This document shows, piece by piece, positions 46,729 through 57,486 of a stretch of 64,000 bases of DNA; position 1 is the stretch's first letter, and the number at the start of each line of letters is the position of its first letter. The stretch is from Porphyra umbilicalis. Lineage: Eukaryota > Rhodophyta > Bangiophyceae > Bangiales > Bangiaceae. The DNA lies in the NCBI GenBank assembly GCA_002049455.2, contig KV918797.1, positions 1 to 64,000 on the forward strand, given 5' to 3'. Made by a program: the position numbers and the translations under genes. Under the pieces are notes generated by a model, which saw only the letters and a program-made list of their open reading frames with translations, was not told the origin of the DNA and did not search any database.

Positions 46729-47421
46729 TGGGACAACACGCTCAGCCCACCCCGCCCAGTTGGGGGGAGGGCGAGCCAAACCGTGTCGCCGGGTAGTCCT
46801 GTCGGGGAATACCCGCCCCGGAAGAAATCCCCGAAGAGCACACACGCACGGCGTCGACCGGGGGGAGACGCCCCGAGCGACAAACACGAGTTGTGTGACC
46901 GGAACTTTACTTGCCCGCGTCGAAGGCCTCGAGGCAACACTCACGCCTTGCCCTCTTATCCCGTCCGTTCCCCTCGGACCCTCCGAAAACCCTCCTCAGA
47001 CACCCTCAAAGGACCCTCGGAAACCCTCCTCAGACACCCTGAAATGACCCTCGGAAAGCCCTCCCCTCAGGGCCCACGGGGCCAGTTTCAGCGGAGGACG
47101 GCCGAATCTTCGAATACTCCCTTGAGTATTGGCGGGGGAAGGGTGCTACGTGACACCCTCGCGGCGTCCCGGGGTCAGGGACGCGGCGTAACATAAGTCG
47201 ACAATCTAAGTCGGGTTTACACAAAAATAGGTCCTCAAGTAGGGGCCCGCCCGGGGGGGTTACGAATCCCAGGGAAGTATTGGGATCGCGGTTGTGGTTG
47301 GTGAGCTACGAGGTGATCACAAGTGGGTCGCCAACGGAACAATTTGAAATATGCGGTAGTGGGACGTATTTCCGGGGAATCTGGTTCTCCGAGTGTGAGG
47401 GCCATGTGCCGGACCGTCACA
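46729..47421 (-). repeat. Element B 5' LTR (693 bp)
   Basis: Starts TGGGACAAC and ends CCGTCACA. It contains an extra copy of a 35-bp CCCTCGGAAA-type unit compared with the left LTR. GCAAC follows. Confidence 0.9.
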
Positions 47422-48928
47422 GCAACGAGAGCACGTCTGCATCCACTCCAACCTCATCAAAAAACAAATCAATTGCAGTACGCTCCCGCAGCGTACGCAT
47501 GTCGTGCTGGCGAAATAGGAGCGGCGCACCAAGCGAGAAACAATCTGCAGCCATCAAAGCAAACACACCACAACTGCCAGCATCTGTCTGACGTGGCCAA
47601 GACGGGTCCGCACGCATCGCCCACTTCTCAATGTCCCAACGGCCGACCAAGTCCGCGCCCAAACGGAAGCGCACCTCTTCGCTCAACCACCGCCGCAAAA
47701 TGTTGACCACGCCATTGCGGTCGGCCGGGGTCATCGAATCTTAGAAGTAGAACATGCGCTTGCCTACATCGACGACGACCAACACCCAGGGCAGCTGGCC
47801 AATATTGACGGTCACGATGATCCTGTCCACGTCGTTCAGGTCCAGCCCCAGCTTGGCACCCCACTTGCGTACCTGGTCGTAGCTGTAGTGGGAGGGGCTC
47901 AGCGCCAGCAGCGAGAAGAAGGCGTTGAACATCCGGGTCCTCGGCATGGCGCGGCGTGCGGCGGAAGACGCTGGCTCCCCGCCCTGCTCTGGGGTGCGGA
48001 AGAGCCCGTCGCGGTGGTTGATGAGCGCCACGTACGAGTTCAAGAGCTCGTCGTTAAGCCAGCTCTCCCCCGCCAACCGAAGGAAGTCAGCGCTGGTCAG
48101 GATGATCCACACCTGGTTGTGCGGATGGACAGCTTGGGCCGTCGGCTGCTCGACCAAACTGCGTGCTAACCGAGCCACCGCCTTAGGCAGCGGCTGGGTG
48201 TCCATGGGGTTGGGGGCGGGGACCGACCGAACTGTGGCCGAAAGCTCGTATTCCTCGATCAGCCACCCGTACTCAAATTTGTCGAGGGCCTCTTCGTCGG
48301 TCACGGCCACGCCCACGTCATCGTCCACTGCGTAGGACAAGTCCACAAAGTTAGACCGGCTGAGGTCGGCCAAGCGAGCCGCACACACCTCCACAGCTGC
48401 TTGTTCTGTCTCGTCACCGGCGTCTTGTGAGTGGGCCCCTGCGACACCAGACAGATCGGGAATCGCAGCTGCAGCTGTCAGCGCGTCGTTGGCCTTCCCC
48501 GTGGCGTGGATCTGCCTCGACGCAGCGGCCGCCCCCGTTGTTGCGGAAGCGCGGCCCACCGACTGGACCACACCCATCGCGTCGACCTGCCCCTCCATGT
48601 CAGCCTGCCCCGATGCACTGACCCCCCACACCGCGTTGGCTTTCCCCGTCGAGTTGGCCTGCCTCGACGCATTGACCTCCGCCACCGCGTTGGCTTGCCC
48701 CGTCGAGTTGACCTCAGTTGACCTCAAGCTGTCGTCCGGCATGTACATGGGGGAGCACGAATGCGTGATGGAGTGCGACCTGTCTAGGATGCAGCGGACA
48801 CCATGCGCGCGCATAATCGGACGCACGCGCCGCATCGCGTTCTTGTCCAGCTTGCACGCAAAATCGTAGAAATTCACGTCTGGCAGCTTCGGAAACCACT
48901 CCAACACGATGGACAGCGCCTCCCCCAC
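47422..48928 (-). pseudogene. KDZ core end and Ulp1-type (C48) protease domain
   Basis: The segment opens with the KDZ motif YDFACKLDKNAMRR and DRSHSITHSCSP. A variable linker of short Ala/Asn/Gln repeats follows (NSTGQANAVAE type). The Ulp1-like cysteine protease then appears: WLNDELLNSYVALINH near 48030-48080, LPWVLVVVDVGKRMFYF near 47745-47795, and the catalytic QTDAGSCGVFAL near 47560-47600. Ulp1 enzymes cleave SUMO-type conjugates; several DNA transposon groups carry such domains. An in-frame TAA (47741-47743) lies where the family has a Tyr-Asp-Ser stretch, and translation continues sensibly after it. Confidence 0.8.
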
Positions 48929-50496
48929 GCTTTCCGCCCGGAACAGGCAGCGAAAGTCCTAAGGTAATAACGTGGGGGCACACAACGTAAAACATGGCTT
49001 GCGTCAGCCCGGCCTTGATGGAGAAGGCCTTGTTGCAGGCGTCCCCCTCCGCCTCCAGGTCGGCCGCGTGCCGGTCTTTGCCGCTGTACTGGACGCGCCG
49101 CTTGGCGGCCTCCGAGGCGAAGATGCCCGGCCGCACGCGAAGCAGCCCGGCAAAGTACTCATAGCTGACCAGCGGATCGTTCTCGTCTACTTCCGACGAA
49201 TCCGTTTGCTCCATCTGCCACCGCAGGTAGTCCGCCGGCGTCGGGGTTCCCGTCCACCTCGAGCAGTACTGAGCGGTACGCCAACCCGCGTCCAGGGTGC
49301 TCTTCTTGCTCGCCTTCACGTCATAGACCTCGTCGACGATCCGCTCAATCGAGACCGCCTGCAGCAGCAGCTCCCCGACCGCCGTGCGCAGCGAGCGATC
49401 CTCATCGAGCTCGTACGCAAAGCGCCCCAGGAAGCTTGCCATTTAACCGACCCCGTCCACGGCGGCTGTGAACTCGTGCCACTCGAGCCGCGCGCGGATG
49501 CGGATGGCGTTGGAGAAAAGCGCGACCGCCTTCTAGTCGAAGCTCTGGAACATACCGCAGATCGTCTCCGTCAGCATCGCGCGCAAAAAAGGCCGCACGG
49601 CGCACCACGCGTCCTCGTCCTCGCACGGGTACACGTCAAAGGCCGGCTGGCACAAACCGACGCGGTCGTACCACATCTCCACGGGCTTCTTGGGCGCAGG
49701 GCCTTTCCCACCAAGCACCAGTTTACCGTCATTGCCAACGCGCACCGCGCTCTCGAGGGTCGCACCCATGGACGACCGGCGCCGCGATGGTGCGGGAGCG
49801 GCGGGGGTGCCCGCGGGCACGGCGGAGTCCGCGTCGGCATCCTCCTCGTAGGCCGGAGGGAGTGGGGGCGGCGGCGCACGCTGCGTGTTTCCCAGCGCAA
49901 AGAAGTGGAAAAAGACCGTGGCAGCGGCAGCTTCCGGCGTGGGGAGGCCGGGTGCGCCGACAGACCTCTGCCAAGCCCGTAGCGCCGCAACTTTTGACGC
50001 GTTCAAAGCCGAAGAGCTCCGCAGCACCCTGCTGATGGCGTCGCGCAATGTTTCTTACTCAATGATGCAGAGCTTTGACGCCGGGATTTCGGCAGTTTTT
50101 ACCGGGGCGTAGCGGTGATGTGTAGTCCGGGTCGGAGCACCCCAGCGCTTGAGCGTCAATGACGATGAATGCAGGATTGGGGCCGCAAAGGGGGCATTGA
50201 CCCGACTGCGGGGGGATCTCAAACGTCTTCATAATGGCCGTGCCCAGCTTCACGACGTCTGACCGCCGCAGAGGAAAAGTTTCCACGCCGGCGGAGATGT
50301 GCCGCGTGGCCGCCGTGTGAGTGATGCGCCCAGCAATGATGAACGACACCAACTTGTCCAACACGCCTCGTGTGAACAACAGCCAATGCCGGGCGCTGTT
50401 TTTCCGCCGCATGGAGAAGACCCCGTCGGCGTTGCCGTCGTACTCCACGGTGCGCTTGCAATCAGCCGCTTCACATTCCCATTTACCAATGCAGAC
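48714..50496 (-). pseudogene. KDZ middle region with cysteine-cluster domain and core start
   Basis: After the intron the frame reads KWECEAADCKRTVEYDG, a cysteine-pair pattern typical of zinc clusters linked to KDZ transposases, followed by QCPLCGPNPAFIVIDAQALG. A small second intron at about 50025-50115 (donor GTAAAA, acceptor CAG) may link it to the next segment, which ends CGMFQSFD. The core then begins (SYEYFAGLLRVRPGIFASE, AMFYVVCPHV). In-frame TAG at 49533 and TAA at 49443 interrupt the same register. Confidence 0.65.
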
Positions 50497-50662
50497 CTGC
50501 AAAAAAGTAAGGGGCACCGGTCAGGATGCAATCAGCAGACGTCACTACAGCTAGTTGGACCGACCTCGCGATGCGGCGCGGGACCAAATACGGCGAGCTT
50601 CACGTATGGAAATACAGAGAAGGAACGAGGTAGAAAAAGGAAAAGAGCAAAGCGGAGCATAC
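50497..50662 (-). other. Intron in the KDZ gene (166 bp)
   Basis: On the minus strand the donor is CAG|GTATGC and the acceptor CTTTTTTGCAG|GTC with a pyrimidine tract. It is phase 0 and joins the N-terminal frame (from 52123) to the cysteine-cluster frame without a shift. Confidence 0.7.
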
Positions 50663-52123
50663 CTGCAGGGATGGTGCGGTTGGGTGGTGCGCTGTCAACA
50701 GAGCCGGCTCCTTGACCACCTTGTGGCGCTCCGCTCGCTGCTGGCCTCAGCTTCCGCAAAAAGACTCCACCAACACGTCCCGTACGTCACGAACGTGCCC
50801 CCCCGCCATGGCCATGAGGGACAGCTCGTTCAGCCTCTTAAGGTTGGCGTGATTCCCTGTTTCCAGCGCAGCTGCACGCTGCTTGACGTAGAGCGCCCGC
50901 CAACCGGCCGTCCTCATCCACACCGCTCCTTGGTCGGCTTCACTTGAGCAAGGTATCAAGCTTCGGGGGACGCGGCGGGAGACCTTGGCTTGGTCCGCGT
51001 TGTTGGGGCCGCGGATGGTGTCCGACTCCTCTTTCTCTACGCCCTCATCTTCCTCTTCGTTGTGAATAACCTTGGCGCGTTCGGCACCGGCGTGCTTGCG
51101 GGCATGAAGACGCGCCTTGACGGCAGCAAGCGCCGTTCCGGTACTCACGTCCAAAAAACCATCGGGCCCTTGTCGATCTCGAGCAACACGCACATGCCCG
51201 CACCGCCCACGAAAACGGCGACAACACGGGGCAATGCACGCCGGCGCGTAGCTGAAGCTGAAGAAAACGTTGGAGAAGACCGAGCGGTACAGCACCGCCC
51301 AAACAACCGCAGACCCGTAGACTTCGGGCATTGCAAAGTCGCCGGCGTCGTCACGCAGCCGCATTCGCCCGCGAAAGGTTTGGATGTCAACGCCCGATGC
51401 CGCCAGCGCCTTGCCCACTGCGGTCGTGTGCGAGCACTTGGTGCTCCAGGATGACGCCGAGAGGAAGAGAGGGTTCTGAGTTCCCGCAAAGCACGAGCAC
51501 AAGAGCCCATCGCGACAGGATACCCACATGATGGCAATTTCCTTTTTGCCGACACCAGTGCGCAGCACGACGGCTCGAGACCGCGAGTTCTTGAGGCCAA
51601 CTACGCGAGCAGTGACAGTTGAGGATCGAGCGAGAAGCGGATGGGACGTCGGCCGTCCGCAGGTCCGTTGAATGCAGGCCACGAGGGCTTCTTGAACGTA
51701 GTCCTCAATCAGGACCGCTGGCCGCTCAGCGCATCGTCGCGGGGCAGGACGCCAGGCCGCCACAGCGCTGGCTGCGTCTTCAACCTCATCGCTTGCATCA
51801 TCATCCCCACCACGAGATCCGTTCCCAGAAGGTGGTCGACGGGTGGCGACCTCCTGACTCCTGACGATGTACCGCCTCGGGACGCGGGGAGCGCGGTCAG
51901 GGACGCCCCCATCTCTCCGAGATTGCCGCATCAGCGCGCTCCACGAGTGACCGACATGACGGCTGCGACTGGCGGAAGATGAACAATGCAGCACGCTGCT
52001 CGAACTCGGTTGCACTGGGAGAACAGCAGCACGAGCAGCCAACGCCACCGCTGCATCAAGAGAGCCAGCGAAAGAAAACTCCACAGGCTGAGAGAAGCTA
52101 GGAAGAGCGCTATCGTCCGCCAT
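50663..52123 (-). pseudogene. KDZ N-terminal segment with SWIM-like zinc finger
   Basis: The frame starts at the ATG at 52123 (MADDSALPSF). After a Ser/Ala-rich N-terminus, a SWIM-type CxC...CxH arrangement (LLCSCFAG, then KCSHTTAVGKAL) is near 51400-51500, a module often found N-terminal in KDZ proteins. A second cysteine-rich patch (CIAPCCRRFRGRCGH) is near 51190-51240, followed by an acidic, Glu-rich stretch. A TGA at 50747-50749 is in frame shortly before the splice donor. Confidence 0.65.
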
Positions 52124-52139
52124 AATAGTTCAGGCCGTT

Positions 52140-53110
52140 CAGGGGGAGAGAAGTTGCAGCGTGGAGCGCCAAAAACCGCCGCCAAGGCGCCCCGCGCACC
52201 CGCCCAACCACCGACCGCTGCCGCGCCTGGGCTGCGACCAGCGCCGCAGAACGACCCAGAACCAACGCTCCAAGAGGCGTGCACAACCTACAGGCCGTGG
52301 TGGGGGGGAGAAGAGCAACGGGGAGCCCCAATATCCGCTGCCGGGACCCCCCGTGTACCCGCCGCCCCGGTGGCCGCGGCCGCGCTGGGGCGGCGACCAG
52401 CGCCGCAAAATGACGCCAAAAGCGCGCCAAGAGAGGAGCACAGCCGAACAGTCGTGGTGATGGGGAGAGGAGCAACGGGGAGTGCCAAAAACCGCCGCAG
52501 GGCCCCCCTACGCAACTGCCGCCCCGCCGGCCACCGCCGAGCCGGGGCGGCGCGCAGCGCCGCAAAACGACCCAAAAAGCGCACCCAGAGGCGAACACAG
52601 CCTACCAGCCTTGGGGGGGGGGGGGAGCAGCGGGGAGCTCCGACAACCGCCGCAGGGACCCCCCGCACAACCGCCGCCCCGCTGGCCGCGGCCGCGCTGG
52701 GGCGGCCACCAGCGCCGCAAAATGACGCCAAAAGCACGCCAAGAGGAGAGCACAGCCTACCAGACGTGGTGGCTGGGAGTGGAGCAATGGGGAGCGCCAA
52801 AAACCTCCGCAGAGCCCCCCCGCGCAACCGCCGCCCCGCTGGTCGCCCCCGCGCCGGGGTGGCGCGCAGCGCCGCAAAACGACTCAAAATGCGCACCAAG
52901 AGGCGAGCACAGCCTAACAGCCCTGGGGGGGGGGAGGAGAGCAACGGAGAGCGCCAATAACCGCCGCCGGCCCCCCCCGCGCAGCCACCGCCCCGCTGGC
53001 CGCGGCCGCGCTGGGGCTGCGCCCAGCGCCGCAAAAAGACGCAAAAGGAGCGCTACGAAGCGTGCACAGCCTACCAGCAGTGGTGGTGGGAGGGGCAGCA
53101 ACGGGGGATG
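52140..53110. repeat. Tandem array of about 157-bp units, six copies
   Basis: Unit starts (GGGGAGNNGAGCAACGGGGAG followed by CGCCAAAAACCGCCGC) recur near 52143, 52302, 52461, 52615, 52772, 52928 and partly 53087. The units have diverged at roughly a fifth of positions. The array ends a few bases before the KDZ start codon and may be its upstream or subterminal region. Open frames through it on both strands are repeat artefacts. Confidence 0.75.
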
Positions 53111-53689
53111 AGGCGGCAGGACGTGCGACGGACGGCCGCCGGCGCCGCGCGTGGGGACGACGACCGTGGTGCGGCCGATCTGGCGCGTAGGGGGGGTTCG
53201 TTCAGGCACGCTGAGGAGGGGGCCCAGATCGGTGCTGTGGGGGGTGGTGCGGTGGCCGTGGGCGGCACATCGGTGGTGCTGCCACTGATGTCTGGCGCGC
53301 CGGCCCGACCGCATGTCTGGACCTTGACACGTCGTGTCTCAGACAGCAGCGAGCATGTGTCTGTGGGGTGTGCCAGATAGGCGGCATTGAAGGGTGGTCC
53401 GATGGCGTGTCTGAGGGGGCATCGAGCGCCCTCGCCGGTGAAGTAAGAGCCTTTGATTGATCGAAGCGTTGTTCTCAGCCGATTCTCACAGCCGATCCGG
53501 TGAAAGCTGATGCACCCGATTACTTCATGGCTGCCATCCAACACCCCCCGCTACAGTCGTTATGCGTTTTCATGGCAGGGGTGCGCCACAAAAGTAGCAC
53601 CCTCTTTCAGTCCGAGATTGCGAGAGATCGTGGTCCTGAGGCTCCAGGGGCCATTCACTTTTAGAGCATGCTCTCCAAGTGAATGGCAC
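53111..53689. other. Gene-free interval between the array and the PIF1 relic
   Basis: No coding sequence. The right terminus of the KDZ transposon is expected here or within the array, but no terminal repeat was identified. A short inverted repeat (CCATTCACTT ... AAGTGAATGG) lies at about 53650-53686. Confidence 0.4.
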
Positions 53690-54399
53690 ATAAGCGAATA
53701 CTGACTGTACTCCCGCCTCGTCCCCACCGCCCAAAAGTCGCCCCCCCCGACGCCGTCGGTGCCTTCGACGCCCGTGCCGCCACTGGATGGGGGATGGGTT
53801 CGCGGAGCGTCGGGTCTATGGGTGGCACCCGCAGATGAAGGTCGCGGTGGTCGGTGGCGGGGGGCGGGGAGGATGCACCGGAAGAGGCCACCGAGGTTGT
53901 TAGCCGCCGTCGCTTGGAGGCAGCGGGGACACCGACGTCCTGACAGAGTGATAGGGCGCGGCGGCAGGGAAAGCCCACGCACGACTACCTCCCGACCGCA
54001 CGCCGGCCGTCCGAGAGACATGAAGAAGGCCGCGGCACTTGCAGGGTCAGCCAGGTCAATGACCGACTGGTCGCCCGCCGTGTAGACCGTCAGCAGCGTC
54101 CCGTCAATGGCGGGGAAGGATGGGAGGAGGAGGGATTCGGGAAGGGGTACCGCGGTGGTGTCGGCGCGCTGGGAGCGGGAGGAGGATAAAGAGGCAGCCC
54201 CACGAACGACCATGGCGGTCGCCCACAGCTCCGCCGTATCGGCATCATTTAAGACGCGGACGACGAGTTCCCACAACCGTAGGAGGTGGGTGCGCACCGC
54301 GTTGGCGGACACCTTCGCGTCGCCAGTCAGCGCGAAGGTTCGACATGCCGCAGGGATGGAGGAGTTGCGCGTTGCCAAAAAAACAGAGTCGGAGGCCAT
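53690..54399 (-). pseudogene. PIF1-family N-terminal relic
   Basis: From the ATG at 54399 (MASDSVFLATRNSS) the protein follows the N-terminal domain of the intact copy at 528-2612: an F/L-rich start, a stretch of about 90 residues ending DPASAAAFFMSLGRP (compare DVDSTTAFFRALGSS), a conserved G-rich step, then KRRRL after a change of register near 53950. The helicase domain is absent. The copy is truncated and has at least one frameshift. Its value is in showing that the N-terminal domain is a recurring unit. Confidence 0.6.
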
Positions 54400-55197
54400 G
54401 ACAGATGGAAAGAAATAAAGGGACGTGGGTGGGTATCGGATGTGAGGACGTCGCGGAGGTTGGTCAGCACATACTCGGTGGCTACAACTCGAGAGAGCGC
54501 GACGCGGTACTCCGTCGAGCTGCAGACGCGGACGGCAGTCGTGCCGGGGCAACCAAGCGGCCTAAAAGAACGCACGCAGGCTGGGGCGAGGCAGTGGCGT
54601 GGTGGCGTACCTTGCGGTGGCGGGACGGAAAAAGGCGGGCGATGGTGGCGCGGGTCAGCGGGGGGCGGGAGAGGCTGATGCATTGGTGGCTCGCCGGGGT
54701 GCGGCGGGAGAAGAAAAGGAGGGCAACAGCCGCACGCGACAGGCCTGCTCTCGGGCACGCATTGAGTGGGGTTGGGGGCGCGTCCCCCCCCCCTTCTCAC
54801 CATCACAGGCGACGCGCCTCCGCGCGCGCAAGGGCACACCGCCCAAGCCACCACTCACGCACGACCCCGTAGATGCAGCTCAGGCCGACGTGCGACTTGC
54901 GCGCACTCGGCCGGGCCAGAAATTTGGGGTGGGGTTGGGGGTGGCGTGGGAGTGGATTGGGGGTCTGTGTGGCCGGCGCTTGCGACGGCTTGCGTGGGTG
55001 ATCTCCGACGCCGTGTTGCGATCCGCCACCAGTGCTCCACTTTGAGGCTCTCTCACGTGGGTGCGTCCGAGGGCCTGCTCCCGCCGTCGTTGCGAGTGGT
55101 CCACAAGGTCCCGATTCCGGCATGCAGGGGGGGTGGGGGGTGTTGGGCAATCTCAATTTTGAAGATTTGGTCGGGCCCAAACAGCCTTTGGGACGAA

Positions 55198-55315
55198 GGA
55201 ATGAACGATCTTTGTTGGCCTGAGAAGGTTGTGGGGTTGCTCTAGGTTCACAGGTGGGGCCAGAGTGGTCGCGGGCGAAATCGGATTGCGCGAGTTACGG
55301 GGATGTAAAGGGGTG
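55198..55315. repeat. Short dispersed repeat, copy 1
   Basis: The words GAATGAACGATCT, GTGGGGCCAGAG and ACGGGGATGTAAAGGGGTG recur in the same order at 57267-57372. Confidence 0.5.
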
Positions 55316-56872
55316 AGCCAAGGCCGGTCGGCTGCCGCGTGACGCAAACGGGGCGCGGGAGGGGGGGGTGCCGACCCGCGGACGCACGCGGTATGCGCGC
55401 GGCGGCGCCACTCCCGCCGTGGCCGCGTCGTGCGCCGTGGTCAGTAACTGTGGCGGTGGTGGTAGACGCGGCGGCGGTCCACGCCGCTTGGGCTGCCGCC
55501 GCTTCCCACGGCAAGGAACCTCCCCGCGGCGGCCAGCCGACGACGGGGCGGCCATTCCTCCCTCGTCATGTCGGCCATTAGCAGCACGAGCGAAGAACTC
55601 TGGGTACCAAACACCACATCTCACCCGCAAGACCCATGAACCGCACAGAGAAAAGAAGTGGGAGACGTACTGGTTAAAAGAACTCAAAGGCCTTCCACCA
55701 AGGGAGCATCAGGTGTTTGTAGGCGCGAACCAGGCTGCTCCGTGAGAACCATAGGCGCTCGGTGTTTGGCTGCCTCTAGACGAGGCGCCTAGTGCATCGT
55801 GCAAGCCCATGAAGAGGCGCTCGTTGTTCGAGGCAGCCCCCGTAAGGGGCGCCAAGAACATCGTGCAAGCCCCAAGCGGGCGCTCAACCCCCTAGCTCCA
55901 TGTAGCGAGGGCAAGGAGGCGTGCTGCCCGTCGGGCCCGGCGCAGCACACGCAGCGCTGCCCATAGTCGTGGCGCGCGGTACGTGGTGCCGCCGAGTATG
56001 TCCATGCCGACGGTGCCAGTGTTTGTCGTCAGCGCTCGTCGATGGAACTTCCCCTTCTCCCTCCGTGCTAGTATTCTCCCCGCGTCCCTCTCTGTCCTCT
56101 CGGAGGCGCTCGACCCCCACTTCGCACTTGCGGATCTCCCCAAACGTCCTCCCGGCACCGCCAACCGCCAGTGTACCCTTGCGTGCCATGCCACCGCCCG
56201 CGCTCTTGCACACACCGCGACCGTCGCGGCGTCTGGGCCGCGTCAGCGCGCACCGCCACACTCTGTGCGCAGCGCTGGAGCCTCCCCGGCATCGCTGGGG
56301 AGCGGTCGCACCCGTCTGCTCATGTTGGCACCTGCCCGAGCGTGCCGCATAGTCTCACCGGGCGCCGTCACTCTCATGACAGAGGGAGCGCGACCGTCAT
56401 TCCCGCCACCAAGTTATTCACACGCGGTGGGTGAGGAGCGGTCACGTCCACCCCGCCGGTTCCAATCGGCCCTGCGGTCGGACGCGCAATCTCAATTATT
56501 GAATATTGGTCGGGCCCGAACGACCCTTGACGAGAAATAATTCCCTGGCCTTTAGGACAGGGTGCTCTCAAAGTGTAGTGATGCACACATATACTTAGAT
56601 CAAGGGACTTGCTCTCCGTTTCAGAGGTGGCAGTCTGCATTCGTGTCCTCATGGTTCTGAGGGCGTGTCAGTGTTGGAAGGGTCGCGATGACGCTAAAAG
56701 CGAATGAAGTTACGTGGCTGAGAAGGACTGTCCTGCCACAGGGGTCACTGGGCCCGGACGGCGCCTGCCCTCCTGCCCCCCCCCATGGGGCGGTGGGCCC
56801 ACCGCCCCGAGTTGCGCGCGACGACCGCGCGCAGCGACTTGCGGGGTTCGACGCGCCCACGATGACCCGCGG

Positions 56873-57272
56873 GTGATCGTGTCTGCGCGCCGGCTTCTGT
56901 TGCGGCGGCGCGTCGGCGGTTGCTGACGCCATCTACCGCCGCGGTTAGGGGCACCGCGTCGCGCGGCGGTCGGTCCCAGCCGTCCGCCCGTGCGCCATGT
57001 CGGCCGCCCCGCCCGCCGTGTGCAGGCGCGCTGCGCGGCGGAGTGACGGTCCTTTCCGCGGGCGTCGCGCGACGCCGGCGGGCCGCCTCCGCTGCGGTGG
57101 CGGAGGCGACACCCCTTTCCCCGCCCCACGCCCCCCCCACCACGGCAACGTGGCTGTACGTGCCCACGTGCGCGCTCGCGGCCATGGAGCCGGCCGGCGT
57201 GCCCGGTGTCGATGCGTCGCCGAGCGCGCCACCGCCCTGAAGGCCAGGGTATTGCACGCACGTGCCTGGAAT
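56873..57272 (-). repeat. Dispersed repeat of about 400 bp, copy 2
   Basis: Second copy of the repeat at 28299-28686, sharing both ends and the minus-strand segments GTYSHVAVVGGA and DGVSNRRRAAATE. It abuts the short repeat at 57267. Confidence 0.6.
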
Positions 57273-57372
57273 GAAGGATCTGCGTTGGTGTGGGGCCGAA
57301 TTGGTTTACGGGTGGGGCCAGAGCGAAAGGGTGCGAATTCGAAACGCGAGAGTTGCGGGGATGTAAAGGGGT
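57267..57372. repeat. Short dispersed repeat, copy 2
   Basis: Partner of 55198-55315; ends with the same GGGGATGTAAAGGGGTG word just downstream of the TLDc gene. Confidence 0.5.
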
Positions 57373-57486
57373 GCTACATGACTACTGCCCTCTCTTGCCC
57401 TCTGCCCAGACTCCCGCGCCTGACGAACCTGACTAAACATCTGCGAACCTGAGCTTGCCCCCCACCGATGACCGCCACCCCCCCCC

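Larger units (their letters stand above)
36542..47421 (-). mobile_element. Ty3/Gypsy LTR retrotransposon (element B), older, broken
   Basis: The element is 10.9 kb, coded on the minus strand. It is bounded by LTRs of 658 bp (left) and 693 bp (right) and flanked by a perfect duplication, GCAAC, at 36537-36541 and 47422-47426. By hand count the LTRs differ at roughly 7% of positions plus a 35-bp indel, so it is clearly older than element A. Order from the right: LTR, primer-binding site, gag, protease, RT, RNase H, integrase, a plus-strand (antisense) ORF region, LTR. Broken, with about six breaks, and carrying a miniature DNA element inside. It sits in the 3' end of the KDZ gene. Confidence 0.92.
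36481..52123 (-). mobile_element. KDZ-superfamily DNA transposon gene, split by an LTR element
   Basis: One long gene runs leftward from the ATG at 52123 to a TGA at 36481-36483 and is interrupted by the LTR element at 36542-47421. Order: SWIM-like zinc finger, 166-bp intron, cysteine-cluster domain, KDZ core (CPH motif, FRAESVGEALSIVLEW, FYDFACKLDKNAMRR, LDRSHSITHSCSPMYMP) and an Ulp1-type protease. The core motifs are those of Kyakuja-Dileera-Zisupton transposases. The copy is dead: there are in-frame stops at 50747 (TGA), 49533 (TAG), 49443 (TAA) and 47741 (TAA), and a one-base frameshift near 48960 within the core. Terminal inverted repeats and the target duplication were not found. Confidence 0.82.
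54400..57486. other. Gene-free, repeat-rich interval
   Basis: Upstream part (54400-55150): purine-rich, no supported gene. A segment at about 55146-55315 recurs in part at 56490-56560 and 57267-57372. Paired words GGCGC...CATCGTGCAAGCCC lie near 55786 and 55849. The 400-bp dispersed repeat occupies 56873-57272. Open frames here are compositional. Confidence 0.45.

Noticed and set aside
47030-47224. Small frames repeated in both element B LTRs
   Set aside because: They lie in LTR sequence and show no domain.
52110-53314. Several 80-320 residue frames on both strands
   Set aside because: They read through the 157-bp tandem array; repetition and GC content explain the openness.
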